Source: Longimicrobium sp. (GTDB lineage Bacteria > Gemmatimonadota > Gemmatimonadetes > Longimicrobiales > Longimicrobiaceae). From it: DNA of 64,000 nt. The notes beneath the pieces were generated by a model. That model saw nothing but the letters and a program-made list of their open reading frames with translations. It ran no database searches and was not told the origin of the DNA. The stretch spans positions 22,708 through 86,707 of the forward strand of contig DASVTZ010000186.1 in the NCBI GenBank assembly GCA_036387335.1, written 5' to 3'. Shown one piece after another: positions 39,615 through 49,254 of this stretch. The stretch's first letter is position 1; every line of letters starts with the position of its first letter. Both the position numbers and the translations under genes were made by a program.

Positions 39615-40091
39615 TCAGCGCTTCGTGCGGCGCAGCGCGGGGTGCCGGTACGCCAGCGCCAGCCCCACGAGCCCCAGCTGCGCCAGCGCGCCGGGGGCGA
39701 GCGCGGGAGTGGCGCCGCTGAGCGATTCCCAGAGCAGCGCCGTTCCCGTGAGCGCGGGATCGGACTCGCGCTCGAACTCGGCGTTGCCCAGCAGGTGAAG
39801 ATACGCGCCGAGCGCCCCGGCCACGACGTACACGGCCATCACGGCCCGGAACGCCAGCAGCACCACGCGCCCCGGCCGCAGCGCCACCGCGGCCGCCACG
39901 ACGAGGCCGGCGGCGAGGAGGGCGAGCGGCGTCCACTGCCACACGTCCTCGTAATGCTCCAGCAGGAGCAGCTCGGCGGTGAGTCCCACGATCCCCACCA
40001 GCACCACCGCGAGCAGGATGCGGCGCAGCACCGACAGCGCCTCGGGCTCGTGCGGCGGCGGAGATCCGGTGGTGAGCTGCGACTCGTACAT
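39615..40091 (-). CDS. Four-helix membrane protein of unknown function
   Basis: The 158-aa protein has four hydrophobic segments (ILLAVVLVGIVGLTAELLL, LALLAAGLVVAAAVAL, VMAVYVVAGALGAYL and ALAQLGLVGLALAY) with short loops. The second loop holds HYEDVWQWTP. No family can be named. Upstream (40092-40329) there is a 12-bp palindrome CCAAACGTTTGG at 40232 and a fragment of the CACACAGAG repeat family. Confidence 0.7.
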   Translation of the reverse strand: MYESQLTTGSPPPHEPEALSVLRRILLAVVLVGIVGLTAELLLLEHYEDVWQWTPLALLAAGLVVAAAVALRPGRVVLLAFRAVMAVYVVAGALGAYLHLLGNAEFERESDPALTGTALLWESLSGATPALAPGALAQLGLVGLALAYRHPALRRTKR

Positions 40092-40329
40092 TCGACTATC
40101 TCGGAACGGTTCGGCATCGCGATCCGCCGGAGAATATCCCGCGCGGACGGATCAGGCAAAGACAACGGCGCATCACACAGAGCCACAGAGGGATACAGCG
40201 AGAACGGCGGGAGGGTTCGTCATCAGGCTCGCCAAACGTTTGGAGCGGGGTGGTTGTAAGGAAGTGGGAAAGCACGAAGGGCGGCGCGGTTTCGTTCGGG
40301 ACCCGCGGCGCCCCGGACCCTCATGCGGG

Positions 40330-42816
40330 ATGTCTGAGTTGAGATATACGGGAACGATTGCACTCATAGTGGCGCTGGGCGCGGGCGGCGAGCTGGCCGC
40401 GCAGGGCACGCCGGGGGGACGGACGGGAGCGCAGGCACCGCAGGCCGCCGGGCAAATTCGCGGGACGGTGGTGGATGCGGCGACGGGCCAGCCGATCCGC
40501 TCCGCCTCGGCCGAGGTGCGCAGCGCGGCCGACTCCTCGCTCGTCAACGGGGCACTCACCGGGGCGGACGGGGCGTTTCGCATCGAAGGGGTGCGCCCCG
40601 GGCGGTACTACCTGCGGGTGACCGCGCTCGGGCACCAGGCGTCCACGCGGCCCGGCATCGCCGTCAGCGCGGAGACGCCGGTCGCCACGCTGGGGACGAT
40701 CCGGCTGGCCGCGAGCGCCGTGCAGCTCGAAGGCGTGACCGTCACCGCCGCGCGGCGCGAGGCGGCGCTGGCGCCGGACCGCAACACCTACACGCTGCGC
40801 GACATGCCCGCGGCGGCCGGCGGCAACGCGGTCGATGCGCTGCGCAACGTGCCGTCGGTCGAGGTGGACATCGACGGGCGCGTGAGCCTGCGCGGCAACG
40901 AGAACGTCGTCGTGCAGATCAACGGCCGCCCGTCGCCGATGCGCGGCGAGCAGCTCGGCGCCTTTCTCGCGCAGCTCCCCGCCAACATGGTGGACCGCGT
41001 GGAGGTGATCCCCAACCCGTCCGCCAAGTTCGATCCGGAGGGGATGGCGGGGATCGTCAACGTCGTCCTGCGCCAGAACACGGACCTGGGGACGAGCGGC
41101 GGCATCACGGCCGGCGGGGGCACCACGGGACAGGTGAACGTCTCCGGCAACCTGGGCTTCCAGAAAGGGCCGCTGACGCTGTTCGGCAACTACGGCTTCA
41201 TGCGCGACGACCGGGAGACGACGGGCTTCACCTTCCGCGAGAACCGCTACCTCACGCCGCTCACCTACCTGGAGCAGGACGCGGCGGGTGCGTTCGCGCC
41301 GATCTCGCACACGCTCAACACCAGCGCCGAGTACAAGCTGGCGAGCCGCGACGTGCTCCACACCAGCCTGCTGCTGAGCACCCGAAGCTCGGACCGCAAC
41401 GACCTCAACGAATATCGCGAGTTCGGCTCCGCCCGCGAGCTGCTGGGGATCCGCGACCGGCGGACGGACGAGGAAGGGAGCGAGCTGCGGCTGGACTACG
41501 TGCTCGGCTACCGCCACACCATCCGCCCGCGGCAGAACGAGTTCGCCACCGAGCTGCGCTTCAACCGCAACGGCGAGGACGAGCTCACGCGCTACACGGA
41601 GCAGGCGATGCTGCCGGACGGCACCGCGGCCGACGCGCTCCCCTTCCTGGAGAGGCAGGGGAACGACGAGCGCACCCGCAACTGGACGCTCACGGCCGAC
41701 TACACGCGGCCGCTGGGCGAGCGCGTGCGGCTGGAGACCGGCTATCGCGGAACGCTGCGGCAGCTGGACAGCGACTTCACCGCTTCGCTCTTCTCCTACG
41801 ACTCCGATGCGTACGAGGTGGACGCGTCGCGGACCAACGCCTTCGCGTACGACGAGACGGTGCACGCCGGCTACGGGGTGCTCGCCAGCACGGTGGGGAG
41901 CTTCGACCTGCAGGGAGGGCTCCGCCTGGAGCGGGCCACCAGCGAGTTCGACCTGGCCACCACGGGCGAGACGTTCGAGAACAGCTACAACTCCTTCTTC
42001 CCCAGCGCGCTGGTTGCCTACAACCTGGACGACTCGCGGCAGCTGAAGGCGAGCTACTCCAAGCGCGTGGAGCGTCCGCGCACGCAGCAGCTCAACCCGT
42101 TCGGCCGGGTGGAGGACCCGCTCAACGTCTTCCGCGGCAACCCGTTCCTGAAGCCGGAGTACACGCACTCGTTCGAGGTCGGCTTCCAGCAGTCGGGCGA
42201 GCTGGGCACCATCCAGCTCACCCCGTTCTACCGCCACGCCACGGACGCGGTGCGGCGCTTCACCACGGTGGACGATGCCACGGGCGTGGCCACGACCACC
42301 TTCCAGAACGTCGCCACGACCGACTCGTACGGCGCGGACTTCAACACGTCGATCCGCCGCGGGCGCCTCACGGGCTTCGGCGGGCTGAGCGCCTTCCGCC
42401 AGGTGACCGACGCGAGCAACGTGGGCACCGGCGTGGGGAGCGATGCCTTCGGGTGGTCGGCGCGGATGAACGCCACGTTCAAGATCACGCCGCGGCTGGA
42501 TGCGCAGGGCTTCCTGATGTACCGCGCGCCGATGGCCACGGAGCAGGGGCGTGTGTCGGGGCGGCAGATGTTCAACCTCGCCCTGCGCCAGAAGCTGATG
42601 GGCGACCGGGCCAGCGTGAGCCTGCGCGTGGTGGACCCGTTCAACACGATGCGCTTCCGCTCGCTGACCGAGGACGAGCGCTTCTACCAGGAGACGGAGC
42701 GCCGGATGGGTGCGCGCGGCGTCTTCCTGAGCTTCAGCTACAACTTCGGCCAGCAGCCGCGCGTCCGCCGCGAGCAGCAGCCGGAGCGCGGGGGGGACGA
42801 GGAGGAGGTTCCGTAA
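40330..42816 (+). CDS. TonB-dependent outer-membrane receptor with carboxypeptidase-regulatory domain
   Basis: This protein of about 828 aa has a signal peptide (GTIALIVALGAGGELAAQ) and a CarboxypepD_reg-like beta-sandwich (QIRGTVVDAATGQPIRSASA). A plug domain follows (NAVDALRNVPSVEVD, RVEVIPNPSAKFDPEGMAGI), then a long OMP_b-brl_3-type barrel (TYLEQDAAGAF... RLRLERATSEFDL). Barrels of this kind import or display large ligands with energy from TonB. There is no STN domain and no Fur box upstream. The C-terminus ends in a basic and acidic tail instead of the usual aromatic residue. The ligand cannot be predicted. Confidence 0.9.
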   Translation: MSELRYTGTIALIVALGAGGELAAQGTPGGRTGAQAPQAAGQIRGTVVDAATGQPIRSASAEVRSAADSSLVNGALTGADGAFRIEGVRPGRYYLRVTALGHQASTRPGIAVSAETPVATLGTIRLAASAVQLEGVTVTAARREAALAPDRNTYTLRDMPAAAGGNAVDALRNVPSVEVDIDGRVSLRGNENVVVQINGRPSPMRGEQLGAFLAQLPANMVDRVEVIPNPSAKFDPEGMAGIVNVVLRQNTDLGTSGGITAGGGTTGQVNVSGNLGFQKGPLTLFGNYGFMRDDRETTGFTFRENRYLTPLTYLEQDAAGAFAPISHTLNTSAEYKLASRDVLHTSLLLSTRSSDRNDLNEYREFGSARELLGIRDRRTDEEGSELRLDYVLGYRHTIRPRQNEFATELRFNRNGEDELTRYTEQAMLPDGTAADALPFLERQGNDERTRNWTLTADYTRPLGERVRLETGYRGTLRQLDSDFTASLFSYDSDAYEVDASRTNAFAYDETVHAGYGVLASTVGSFDLQGGLRLERATSEFDLATTGETFENSYNSFFPSALVAYNLDDSRQLKASYSKRVERPRTQQLNPFGRVEDPLNVFRGNPFLKPEYTHSFEVGFQQSGELGTIQLTPFYRHATDAVRRFTTVDDATGVATTTFQNVATTDSYGADFNTSIRRGRLTGFGGLSAFRQVTDASNVGTGVGSDAFGWSARMNATFKITPRLDAQGFLMYRAPMATEQGRVSGRQMFNLALRQKLMGDRASVSLRVVDPFNTMRFRSLTEDERFYQETERRMGARGVFLSFSYNFGQQPRVRREQQPERGGDEEEVP

Positions 42817-42917
42817 GGGGCCCCCCACCCCCAGCGTCGCTCCGCGACGCATCCCCCTCCCCCGAAACCGCCCGGGGGAGGGGGTTTGCGTAGGTCTGTG
42901 CCTTGCGCAATGATCTG

Positions 42918-42950
42918 GTAGGGGCGCGATTCATCGCGCCCGTGCCCGAC
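42918..42950. repeat. GTAGGGGC dispersed palindrome
   Basis: GTAGGGGCGCGATTCATCGC is followed by GCCCGTGCCCGAC. It is identical for its first 20 bases to the copy at 49198. The left neighbour (42824-42890) is a C-rich hairpin. The gap 42817-43038 holds no gene. Confidence 0.7.
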
Positions 42951-43038
42951 GCTGCTCCGCCGCCCGCATGTCCGCACGGTGCCGATTGCCCGCCCGCTGT
43001 GGCCCTCGCCGGAACGGCGCTTGCGCCCGGCGCGGGGC

Positions 43039-43725
43039 ATGAGCGCATCCGCCACGCGGCCGCAGGTGCTGCAGACCGAGTCCGGGGAGTTCCCGCTTCA
43101 CGAGTCCCGCCTGGGCTTGGCCGGGCACGAGTGGACGATCCTGCACACGGGCGTGGTGCTGACCCACGACGACGAGCAGCACTTCCTGCGCGAGTTCCGC
43201 GACCGGCTGCCGTACGGCGTCGCGCTCTGGCCCGCCGCCATCGCGCTGGCCCACGACGTGGCCGGGCGCGCGGATGGGCTGCGCGGCGCCCGCGTGCTGG
43301 AACTGGGCGCGGGTACCGGGCTTCCGGGGATCGTCGCCGCCTCGCTCGGCGCGCGCGTCGTGCAGACGGACCGGCACGAGATGGCCATGTCCGTCTGCAG
43401 GCACAACGCGGTGCTGAACGGCATCTCCGCCATCGAGCACCGCATCGCCGATTGGACCGCCTGGGACGATGCGGTGCGCTACGACTGGATCATCGCTTCG
43501 GACATCCTGTACGGCGAGTCGATGCACTCTCACCTTCGCCACATCTTCGTGAGCAACCTCGCCCCCGGCGGCCGCATCCTCCTCTCCGACCCGTTCCGCG
43601 CCCCCAGCCTGCGCCTGCTGGAGTCGCTGGAAGCCGGCGGCTGGCGCATCTCCCTCACCAAATGGAACCTAGGCGAGGAGACCTCGCCGCGGCCGATCGG
43701 GGTGTTCGAGTTGGAGGCGGGGTAG
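43039..43725 (+). CDS. SAM-dependent methyltransferase, METTL21/family 16 type
   Basis: This 228-aa protein has a class I methyltransferase fold. The SAM-binding motif I is RVLELGAGTGLPGIV, an acidic strand-2 residue is in VVQTDR, and motif IV is WIIASDILY. The arrangement fits the Methyltransf_16 family, whose members methylate protein lysines, though bacterial members often have unknown targets. The ATG at 43039 is chosen for GGGG just upstream; a GTG at 42979 would add 20 Pro/Arg-rich residues. It stands alone between repeat elements. Confidence 0.8.
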   Translation: MSASATRPQVLQTESGEFPLHESRLGLAGHEWTILHTGVVLTHDDEQHFLREFRDRLPYGVALWPAAIALAHDVAGRADGLRGARVLELGAGTGLPGIVAASLGARVVQTDRHEMAMSVCRHNAVLNGISAIEHRIADWTAWDDAVRYDWIIASDILYGESMHSHLRHIFVSNLAPGGRILLSDPFRAPSLRLLESLEAGGWRISLTKWNLGEETSPRPIGVFELEAG

Positions 43726-43730
43726 GACAC

Positions 43731-44116
43731 CGGCGGTTGAAACCGCTGCAACAACCGCGGGATGCCTGCCTTCGCAGGCTCGCCTGGGCGGGATCAGCGC
43801 TGCATTGCCGGGGGATGCGCCACCGGCGGATGCGCACCGGGGGCTGAAGCCCCCGGCTGGAACCACGGGAGGGCGGCTGAAGCCGGCTCGAAGGCCGAGG
43901 TCAGTCCGCGAAGGCGGACTTCGTGTTTTTCCAGCGGCGAATTCATTCGCTCCTGGGACGGCGGCGGCGGAGCCGCGTCGGGCACGGGCAGCCACGTGGG
44001 GCTGCCCTACGGGATCTGTTTTGTGCGGGAGAGGTTCAGGAAGAGGACGGTGAGCGAAGGCGGATGGTGGCCGGCGAGTCCGCGAAGGCGGACTTTGTGC
44101 TTTTGTAGCAGCGAGT
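43731..44116. repeat. Mosaic of short hairpin modules (copy 3, most complete)
   Basis: No gene lies between 43726 and 44116. The modules occur in order: GCGGTTGAAACCGC, GCCTGCCTTCGCAGGC, a G-rich CTGAAG hairpin, GGCGGCTGAAGCCGGC, GTCCGCGAAGGCGGAC with GCGAATTCATTCGC, GGGCAGCC/GGGCTGCCC, and another GTCCGC hairpin with GCGAGTTCACTCGC. It matches copy 1 (1296-1620) in order and spacing, and the first two modules match copy 2 (8609). The last module ends at the stop codon of the kinase gene at 44117. Confidence 0.85.
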
Positions 44117-47100
44117 TCACTCGCCACTACCACCAGCCCCCGGCAGCACCAGCGTGAAGGTGCTCCCCTCGCCGGGGGCGCTGCGGACGGTGAGGTCGCC
44201 GTTCATGGCGCGGGCAAGGTCGCGGGAGATGGCGAGGCCCAGGCCCGTGCCCTCGCTGGGGTTGTTGAGGGCGCGGCCCACCTGCACGAACGGCTCGAAG
44301 ATGGCGTCCAGCTTGTCAGGCGCGATGCCGATTCCCGAATCGCTCACCTCGATTTCCACGCGCGCGCCCATGCTTCGCGAGCGGACGCCGATGCGGCCGC
44401 CGGGGTCGGTGAACTTGATGGCGTTGGAGAGAAGGTTCACCAGGATCTGCCGCAGCTTCTCGCCGTCCGCGAACGCCGTCAGCGGGGCCGCCTCGGTCTC
44501 CAGCACGAGCGAGCGGGCGCGCACCTGCGGCAGGACCAGCGACTCCACTTCGGCGATGGCGGCAGCGACGTCCACCACCGCCAGGTCGTAGTGCACGGCG
44601 CCCGTCTCCAGGCGGGCGTAGTTGAGCACCTCGTTGATGAGGCCCAGCAGGTGCTTCTGGCTGCGGCGGATGCGGAGCAGCGCCTCGGCCTGGGCGGGGG
44701 TCACGGGGCCGTGCACTCCCAGCTCGATCAGCTCGGCGTAGCCGTCGATGGCGTTGAGCGGGGTGCGCAGCTCGTGGCTCATCGTCGCCAGGAACTCGCT
44801 CTTGCTGCGGTTCGCGCTCTCCGCCTCGGCGCGGGCGCGCTCGGCGTCGCGAAAGAGGCGCGCGTTGTCGATGGCCACCGCCGCGCGGCTCGCCAGGTCC
44901 TGCACCAGCTCCAGGTCACGCGCGTCGTAGTGGCGCCCCGACTCGGTCATGCACAGGGTGAGCGCTCCCACGGTGAGGCCGCGCGCGTTCAGCGGGACCA
45001 CCAGGAAGGAGGAGAAGTGCAGGGCGCGCAGGATCGCCAGGTGCTCCTCGTCGCGGGCGCCGGCGGCGAGCATCTCGTCCGTGACGTCCGGTACGAACAG
45101 GGGCGTGCCGGTGCGCAGCACGTTCGCGAAGCCGGTCTCAGCCGCCCAGTCGGTGGGGTAGCGCTCGGCGAGCTCCGCGGCCAGCGCCAGCTTCGCCGGG
45201 TCGCGGTGGACGACGGCGAGGCGTTCGATGCGCGGCGGCCACTCGCGCGCCGCCGGGTCCTCCACCACGTCCACCGCGCACCAGTCTCCCAGCCGGGGCA
45301 CCGCGGCGTCGGCCACGGTCCGCAGCGTCGCCTCGTAGTCCAGCGAGGCGGAGAGGAGCTGGCTCGCTTCGGCCAGCAGGTCGGAGGCATCCTGTGCGCG
45401 CCGACGCTCGGTGATGTCCTGGAAGACGAGCGAAACGCCGGCCGGCGCGGGATAGATGCGCGCCTCCACCCACCGCCCAATCACCGGGCTGAACCCCTCC
45501 ACCTGCGTCCCCACGCCGGTCGACAGCGTGCGGAGGACGGCCTCGTGCACGGGCGATCGTGGCGCGTCGGGGAACGCCTCCTCCATGCGCCGCCCCAGGA
45601 GATCCGCCGCGCGCTGGCCCAGGAGCGCCTCGGCGCGCGGGTTCACGTAGGTGTAGTGGAGCTGCGAGTCCAGCGCCACGAACGCGTCCTGGATCGTCTC
45701 CAAGAGCGCGGCGTGCCACTCCGCCTGGTGAAGCTCCACCTCGTGCAGCCGCGCCCGCTCCAGCGCCAGCGCGCACTGCTCGCTCAGGGTGGAGAGAAAG
45801 GTGCGCGTGGCGTCGTCGAACTCCTGCGGCTCACGGAAGCTGAAGGAGAGCGCCGCCAGCGTGCGCTCCCCCACGGTCGCCGGCACCGCTACGAACGCCT
45901 GGAAGCCGAGCTTTTCCAGGTCTTCCGTGGCCGTGGGAAAGACGCGCGCCCATTCCGCGGGCGTGCCGATGGCGATCGTCTCGCGCCGCAGCGCCGCCTC
46001 TGAGAGCGGCTTGCCGGGCTCGACCGGGAAGGTGCGGTACCGCTCCGCCACCTCGGCGCCGTACCCGCGCGTCCGGATGATCTCGAAGCGCTCGGGCCGC
46101 CCGTCGGCATCGGAGTGCACCAGCGCCAGCGACCCGGCGTCCGCGACCACGGCGGCGAGCCCGCCCTCCAGGATCACGTCGGCGATCTGCGCGCGCCCCA
46201 CCGCCTCGTTGAGCTGCGCGGTGAGGCGCTGCACCCGCCGCGCGCGGTCCGCGGCGCGCTCGGCGAGGGCGCGGGACTCGCGCTCCGCCTCCACCAGCCG
46301 CGCACGCTCCAGCGCCTGCGCGCACTGGCGCCCCAGCGCCAGAAAGAAGTCGCGGCTCTCCCGCGGGAAGGCGCGCTCTTCCGTAAAGGTGAACGCGATC
46401 GCCCCGATCGTCTCGCCGGCCATCGTGAGCGGGACGGCAGCCACGGCGCGGGTTTCGAGCGTCGTTCCGTTCCTGGGGAAGCGGCCGCGCGCCTCCTCTC
46501 TGGTCTCGATGAAGAACGCTTCGCCCGTGCGCACGCTCGCCGCCGCGGGGCCGGGCGTGTCGAGCGGGAAACGCGCGTGCTCGCGGAAGACGTCCTCCGG
46601 CAGCCCCTTCTGGCGCAGAACCACCACCTCGCCGCCGTCGCGCAGGGCGAGCAGCCCGGTGGCCGCGCCGGTCGCCACCACCCCCTGCGCCACCACGACC
46701 TCCGCCACGTCCTCGGGCGTTGAGCTGGCGGCCAGCGCCACCGTCAGCTCCTGCAGCCGGCTGGTGAGGTCGCGCGCCTGCTCCACCTCCTGCCGCGCGA
46801 GCACCTGCTCCGTGACGTCCACTCCGTGCGCCAGGATCCCGGAAACGGTCCCGTCGGGGCCGTCGAGCGGCTGGTAGACGAAGTTGATGAAGTGCCTGGA
46901 GGGCGGCTCGTCCCGCGTGCGCTGGTAGACGACGGGCGCTTCGGTGGCCGTGTACGGCTTGCCGCTGCGGTACACGTCGTCCAGCAGGTCGATGTAGCCC
47001 TGGTCCACGAGCTCGGGGAGGGCTTCGCGCGCGGTCCTTCCCAGGAGGGGCCGGTCTCCCGCGAGCCGGCGGTACAGCGGATTGGCGAGCTCGAAGACGT

Positions 47101-47629
47101 GGTCCGGCCCGCGCACGACGGCGATGTACGACGCGGCGTGCTGAAAGACGCTGGTGAGCCGCGCGCGCTCCAGCTCCAGCGCCTCCACGAGCCCGCGCCG
47201 CTCCGCCTGCACCCGCCGCTCCGCCACCGAGTCGCGCACCTCCACGATCGTCCCCACCCGCCGCCCCGCCTCGCGGATCGGCGACGCGCTGTACGCGACG
47301 GGGTAGAAGCGGCCGTCGGGGTGCACGAACACCTCTTCACCCTCGGCACGCGCGTCCTCGTCGAAGGCACGCTCGATGGGGCACTCGCCGATGGGATACG
47401 GGCGCCCGTCCGGCCTGGTGTGGTGGATGACGTCGTGAAGCGGGCGGCCCTGCACGTCGGCGAGCGTGTAGCCGGTGAGGCGCTCCGCGGCGGAGTTCAT
47501 GAACGTGCAGTGCTGGCGCTCGTTCAGGATGAAGAGCGCCGGTGCCGCGTTCTCCGCCGCACCTCCGGGGTGGCGGCGATCGGTCAGGGTCTGCAATCGC
47601 GTGTTCCGCAGGGCGGCCGGGCCGTCCAT
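44117..47629 (-). CDS. Large multi-sensor PAS/GAF histidine kinase
   Basis: This cytosolic kinase is about 1170 aa. Sensor domains in order are two PAS domains (about 25-290, with the recurrent PAS phrase DITERRRAQ-like linkers), two GAF domains (about 295-600), one PAS (about 610-730) and another GAF (about 735-900). Then come HisKA (SEFLATMSHELRTPLNAIDGY) and HATPase_c (LLSNAIKF, DSGIGI, GTGLGLA). No transmembrane segments and no receiver are seen, and no response regulator lies nearby. The start at 47629 (MDGPAAL) is chosen because the upstream frame runs through non-coding sequence. Confidence 0.93.
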   Translation of the reverse strand: MDGPAALRNTRLQTLTDRRHPGGAAENAAPALFILNERQHCTFMNSAAERLTGYTLADVQGRPLHDVIHHTRPDGRPYPIGECPIERAFDEDARAEGEEVFVHPDGRFYPVAYSASPIREAGRRVGTIVEVRDSVAERRVQAERRGLVEALELERARLTSVFQHAASYIAVVRGPDHVFELANPLYRRLAGDRPLLGRTAREALPELVDQGYIDLLDDVYRSGKPYTATEAPVVYQRTRDEPPSRHFINFVYQPLDGPDGTVSGILAHGVDVTEQVLARQEVEQARDLTSRLQELTVALAASSTPEDVAEVVVAQGVVATGAATGLLALRDGGEVVVLRQKGLPEDVFREHARFPLDTPGPAAASVRTGEAFFIETREEARGRFPRNGTTLETRAVAAVPLTMAGETIGAIAFTFTEERAFPRESRDFFLALGRQCAQALERARLVEAERESRALAERAADRARRVQRLTAQLNEAVGRAQIADVILEGGLAAVVADAGSLALVHSDADGRPERFEIIRTRGYGAEVAERYRTFPVEPGKPLSEAALRRETIAIGTPAEWARVFPTATEDLEKLGFQAFVAVPATVGERTLAALSFSFREPQEFDDATRTFLSTLSEQCALALERARLHEVELHQAEWHAALLETIQDAFVALDSQLHYTYVNPRAEALLGQRAADLLGRRMEEAFPDAPRSPVHEAVLRTLSTGVGTQVEGFSPVIGRWVEARIYPAPAGVSLVFQDITERRRAQDASDLLAEASQLLSASLDYEATLRTVADAAVPRLGDWCAVDVVEDPAAREWPPRIERLAVVHRDPAKLALAAELAERYPTDWAAETGFANVLRTGTPLFVPDVTDEMLAAGARDEEHLAILRALHFSSFLVVPLNARGLTVGALTLCMTESGRHYDARDLELVQDLASRAAVAIDNARLFRDAERARAEAESANRSKSEFLATMSHELRTPLNAIDGYAELIELGVHGPVTPAQAEALLRIRRSQKHLLGLINEVLNYARLETGAVHYDLAVVDVAAAIAEVESLVLPQVRARSLVLETEAAPLTAFADGEKLRQILVNLLSNAIKFTDPGGRIGVRSRSMGARVEIEVSDSGIGIAPDKLDAIFEPFVQVGRALNNPSEGTGLGLAISRDLARAMNGDLTVRSAPGEGSTFTLVLPGAGGSGE

Positions 47630-47835
47630 TGCCCGGGGAATCGTGGGGCGCGACCGCGTTGGGGCGATCGGGCAAGCGGGAGGACGGTAGCAACTTCCGT
47701 ACTCCCTACCAAAGTGACCAGCGGGTCTCACGCGGAGGCGCGGAGACGCGAAGAGAGAACTGCAACCGCGGCCTCACACAGAGGCACGGAGGGAACGGAA
47801 AGAGTACAGGAAAGACGCTGCCCCCGGCATCATCA

Positions 47836-49179
47836 TCAGTGCGCGGCGGATGGTGGCCAGCGGGGCGCCGCCGCTGCCCACTCCTCCGCCTGGGACTTCA
47901 ATGCGTGCGCACGCTGGTCCAGACGCGGATCAGTTGCGGGTGGCTCGTGGCGCGCGAGCTCGCCCCGTGCGGTGAAGTAGTAGCGATGGATGGTTCCGCC
48001 CGCGTCAGCGCTGGGCTCGGAGGCGAAGCGGAGTCCGTGGCGGTCGAAGTACATCTCGCTCGTGCCGGCGGGGATGCGCGTGACGAGCTTGCGGACGCCT
48101 GAGCGGTCCAGGTACGCCATCACCCGGCGGTTGGGGTTGTAGCGGCGCGTCATGCGGCCCGCGCTCGCGTTGACTTCGCGGAAGACGGCGCGCGCGGCGG
48201 CGACCGCTTCAGCCTCGGTTTCCACGGGCGCGGGGGCGGCGCGCGGACGGTTCCACGCCCAGAGCGCGACTCCGAGCGCGAAGACGGCGAGCATCGCGAG
48301 GAGCGCGGCGCGCGTGGTAGGACGGCGCACGGGGGCTGGCTTCGCGAGCGGCGCGAGGTGGCGAAGAGCGTCACCCATCGCGGCGCAGTCGGGGAAGCGG
48401 CGGGCGGGGTCGGGTTCCAGCGCGCGGCGGAGGACGGCGGCGAGGGCGGGGTGCTCGCGGTCCAGCGCGTCGAGGGTGGCGGCGGGGTCTTCGACTGATC
48501 CGCCCGCGAGCGCCGCGACGGCGGTGAGGCCGAGCGCGTAGACGTCGGTCGCCGGCGTGGTGGGGTCGCCGGCCTCCTGCTCGGGGGCCGCGAAGCCGGG
48601 GGTGCGCGGGTTCCCGCCGCCGCCGGTCAGGTGGGTCACGGTCGATGCGCCCCCGGCGCCCGGCTGCGCGATCCCGAAGTCCAGCACCTTGATCAGCGTC
48701 GAAGCGCCGGTGCCCGTCACGAACAGGTTCCCTGGCTTCACGTCGCGATGCACGACGCCGCGCGCGTGCCCCGCCGCCAGCCCGTCCGCCGCCTGCGCCA
48801 GGATTCCGGCGAGCTCCTCCGGGCCCGGGCGCCACCCGTCGGCGATGCGCGCGCCCAGGTCATCGCCCGCGAGCAGCTCCATCACGAGGAAGTCCAGGTC
48901 CAGCTCCGCATCGACGCCGTAGTCGTGGACGGTGGCGACGTTGGGGTGGGCGATGGAGGCGGCGGTCTTGGCCTCGCGCAGGAAGCGGGCGCGCAGCACG
49001 CCGCGCGCTTCCCGCGAGATGCCGGGAGGCGCCGTGACCACCTTGAACGCCACCTCGCGCTCCAGGCGCAGGTCGTGGCAGCGGAACACCGCGCCCATCC
49101 CGCCGCTCGCCAGGAACTCGTCCACGCGGTAGCGCTCGGCCACTACCCGGCCGACCAGGAGCTGCTCGAAAGAGGTCAA
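47836..49179 (-). CDS. Membrane-anchored Ser/Thr protein kinase
   Basis: The 447-aa Hanks-type kinase domain occupies residues about 15-285. The Gly loop is ASGGMGAVF, the ATP-binding Lys is in VAFKVV, the catalytic loop is VVHRDVKPGNLF, and the DFG region is VLDFGIAQ. An activation segment with TPGFAAPEQ follows. One transmembrane helix (ALLAMLAVFALGVALWAW) leads to a C-terminal extracytoplasmic domain of about 130 residues (RYNPNRRVMAYLDRSGVRK) that may sense an envelope signal. It is transcribed alone on the minus strand. Confidence 0.92.
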   Translation of the reverse strand: MTSFEQLLVGRVVAERYRVDEFLASGGMGAVFRCHDLRLEREVAFKVVTAPPGISREARGVLRARFLREAKTAASIAHPNVATVHDYGVDAELDLDFLVMELLAGDDLGARIADGWRPGPEELAGILAQAADGLAAGHARGVVHRDVKPGNLFVTGTGASTLIKVLDFGIAQPGAGGASTVTHLTGGGGNPRTPGFAAPEQEAGDPTTPATDVYALGLTAVAALAGGSVEDPAATLDALDREHPALAAVLRRALEPDPARRFPDCAAMGDALRHLAPLAKPAPVRRPTTRAALLAMLAVFALGVALWAWNRPRAAPAPVETEAEAVAAARAVFREVNASAGRMTRRYNPNRRVMAYLDRSGVRKLVTRIPAGTSEMYFDRHGLRFASEPSADAGGTIHRYYFTARGELARHEPPATDPRLDQRAHALKSQAEEWAAAAPRWPPSAAH

Positions 49180-49197
49180 CGGACGGAAGCGGTGGTG

Positions 49198-49230
49198 GTA
49201 GGGGCGCGATTCATCGCACCCGTGTCCGGG
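49198..49230. repeat. GTAGGGGC dispersed palindrome
   Basis: It matches the copy at 42918 for its first 20 bases and diverges only near the end (CACCCGTGTCC). It lies between the Ser/Thr kinase start and the next minus-strand gene. Confidence 0.7.
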
Positions 49231-49254
49231 GCGGCACCGGTCACGGCGGCCGGG

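Noticed and set aside
43739..43775. Possible tRNA-like fold at the GCGGTTGAAACCGC module
   Set aside because: The hairpin pair lacks a T-loop, acceptor stem and anticodon loop, and recurs as a repeat at 8611.
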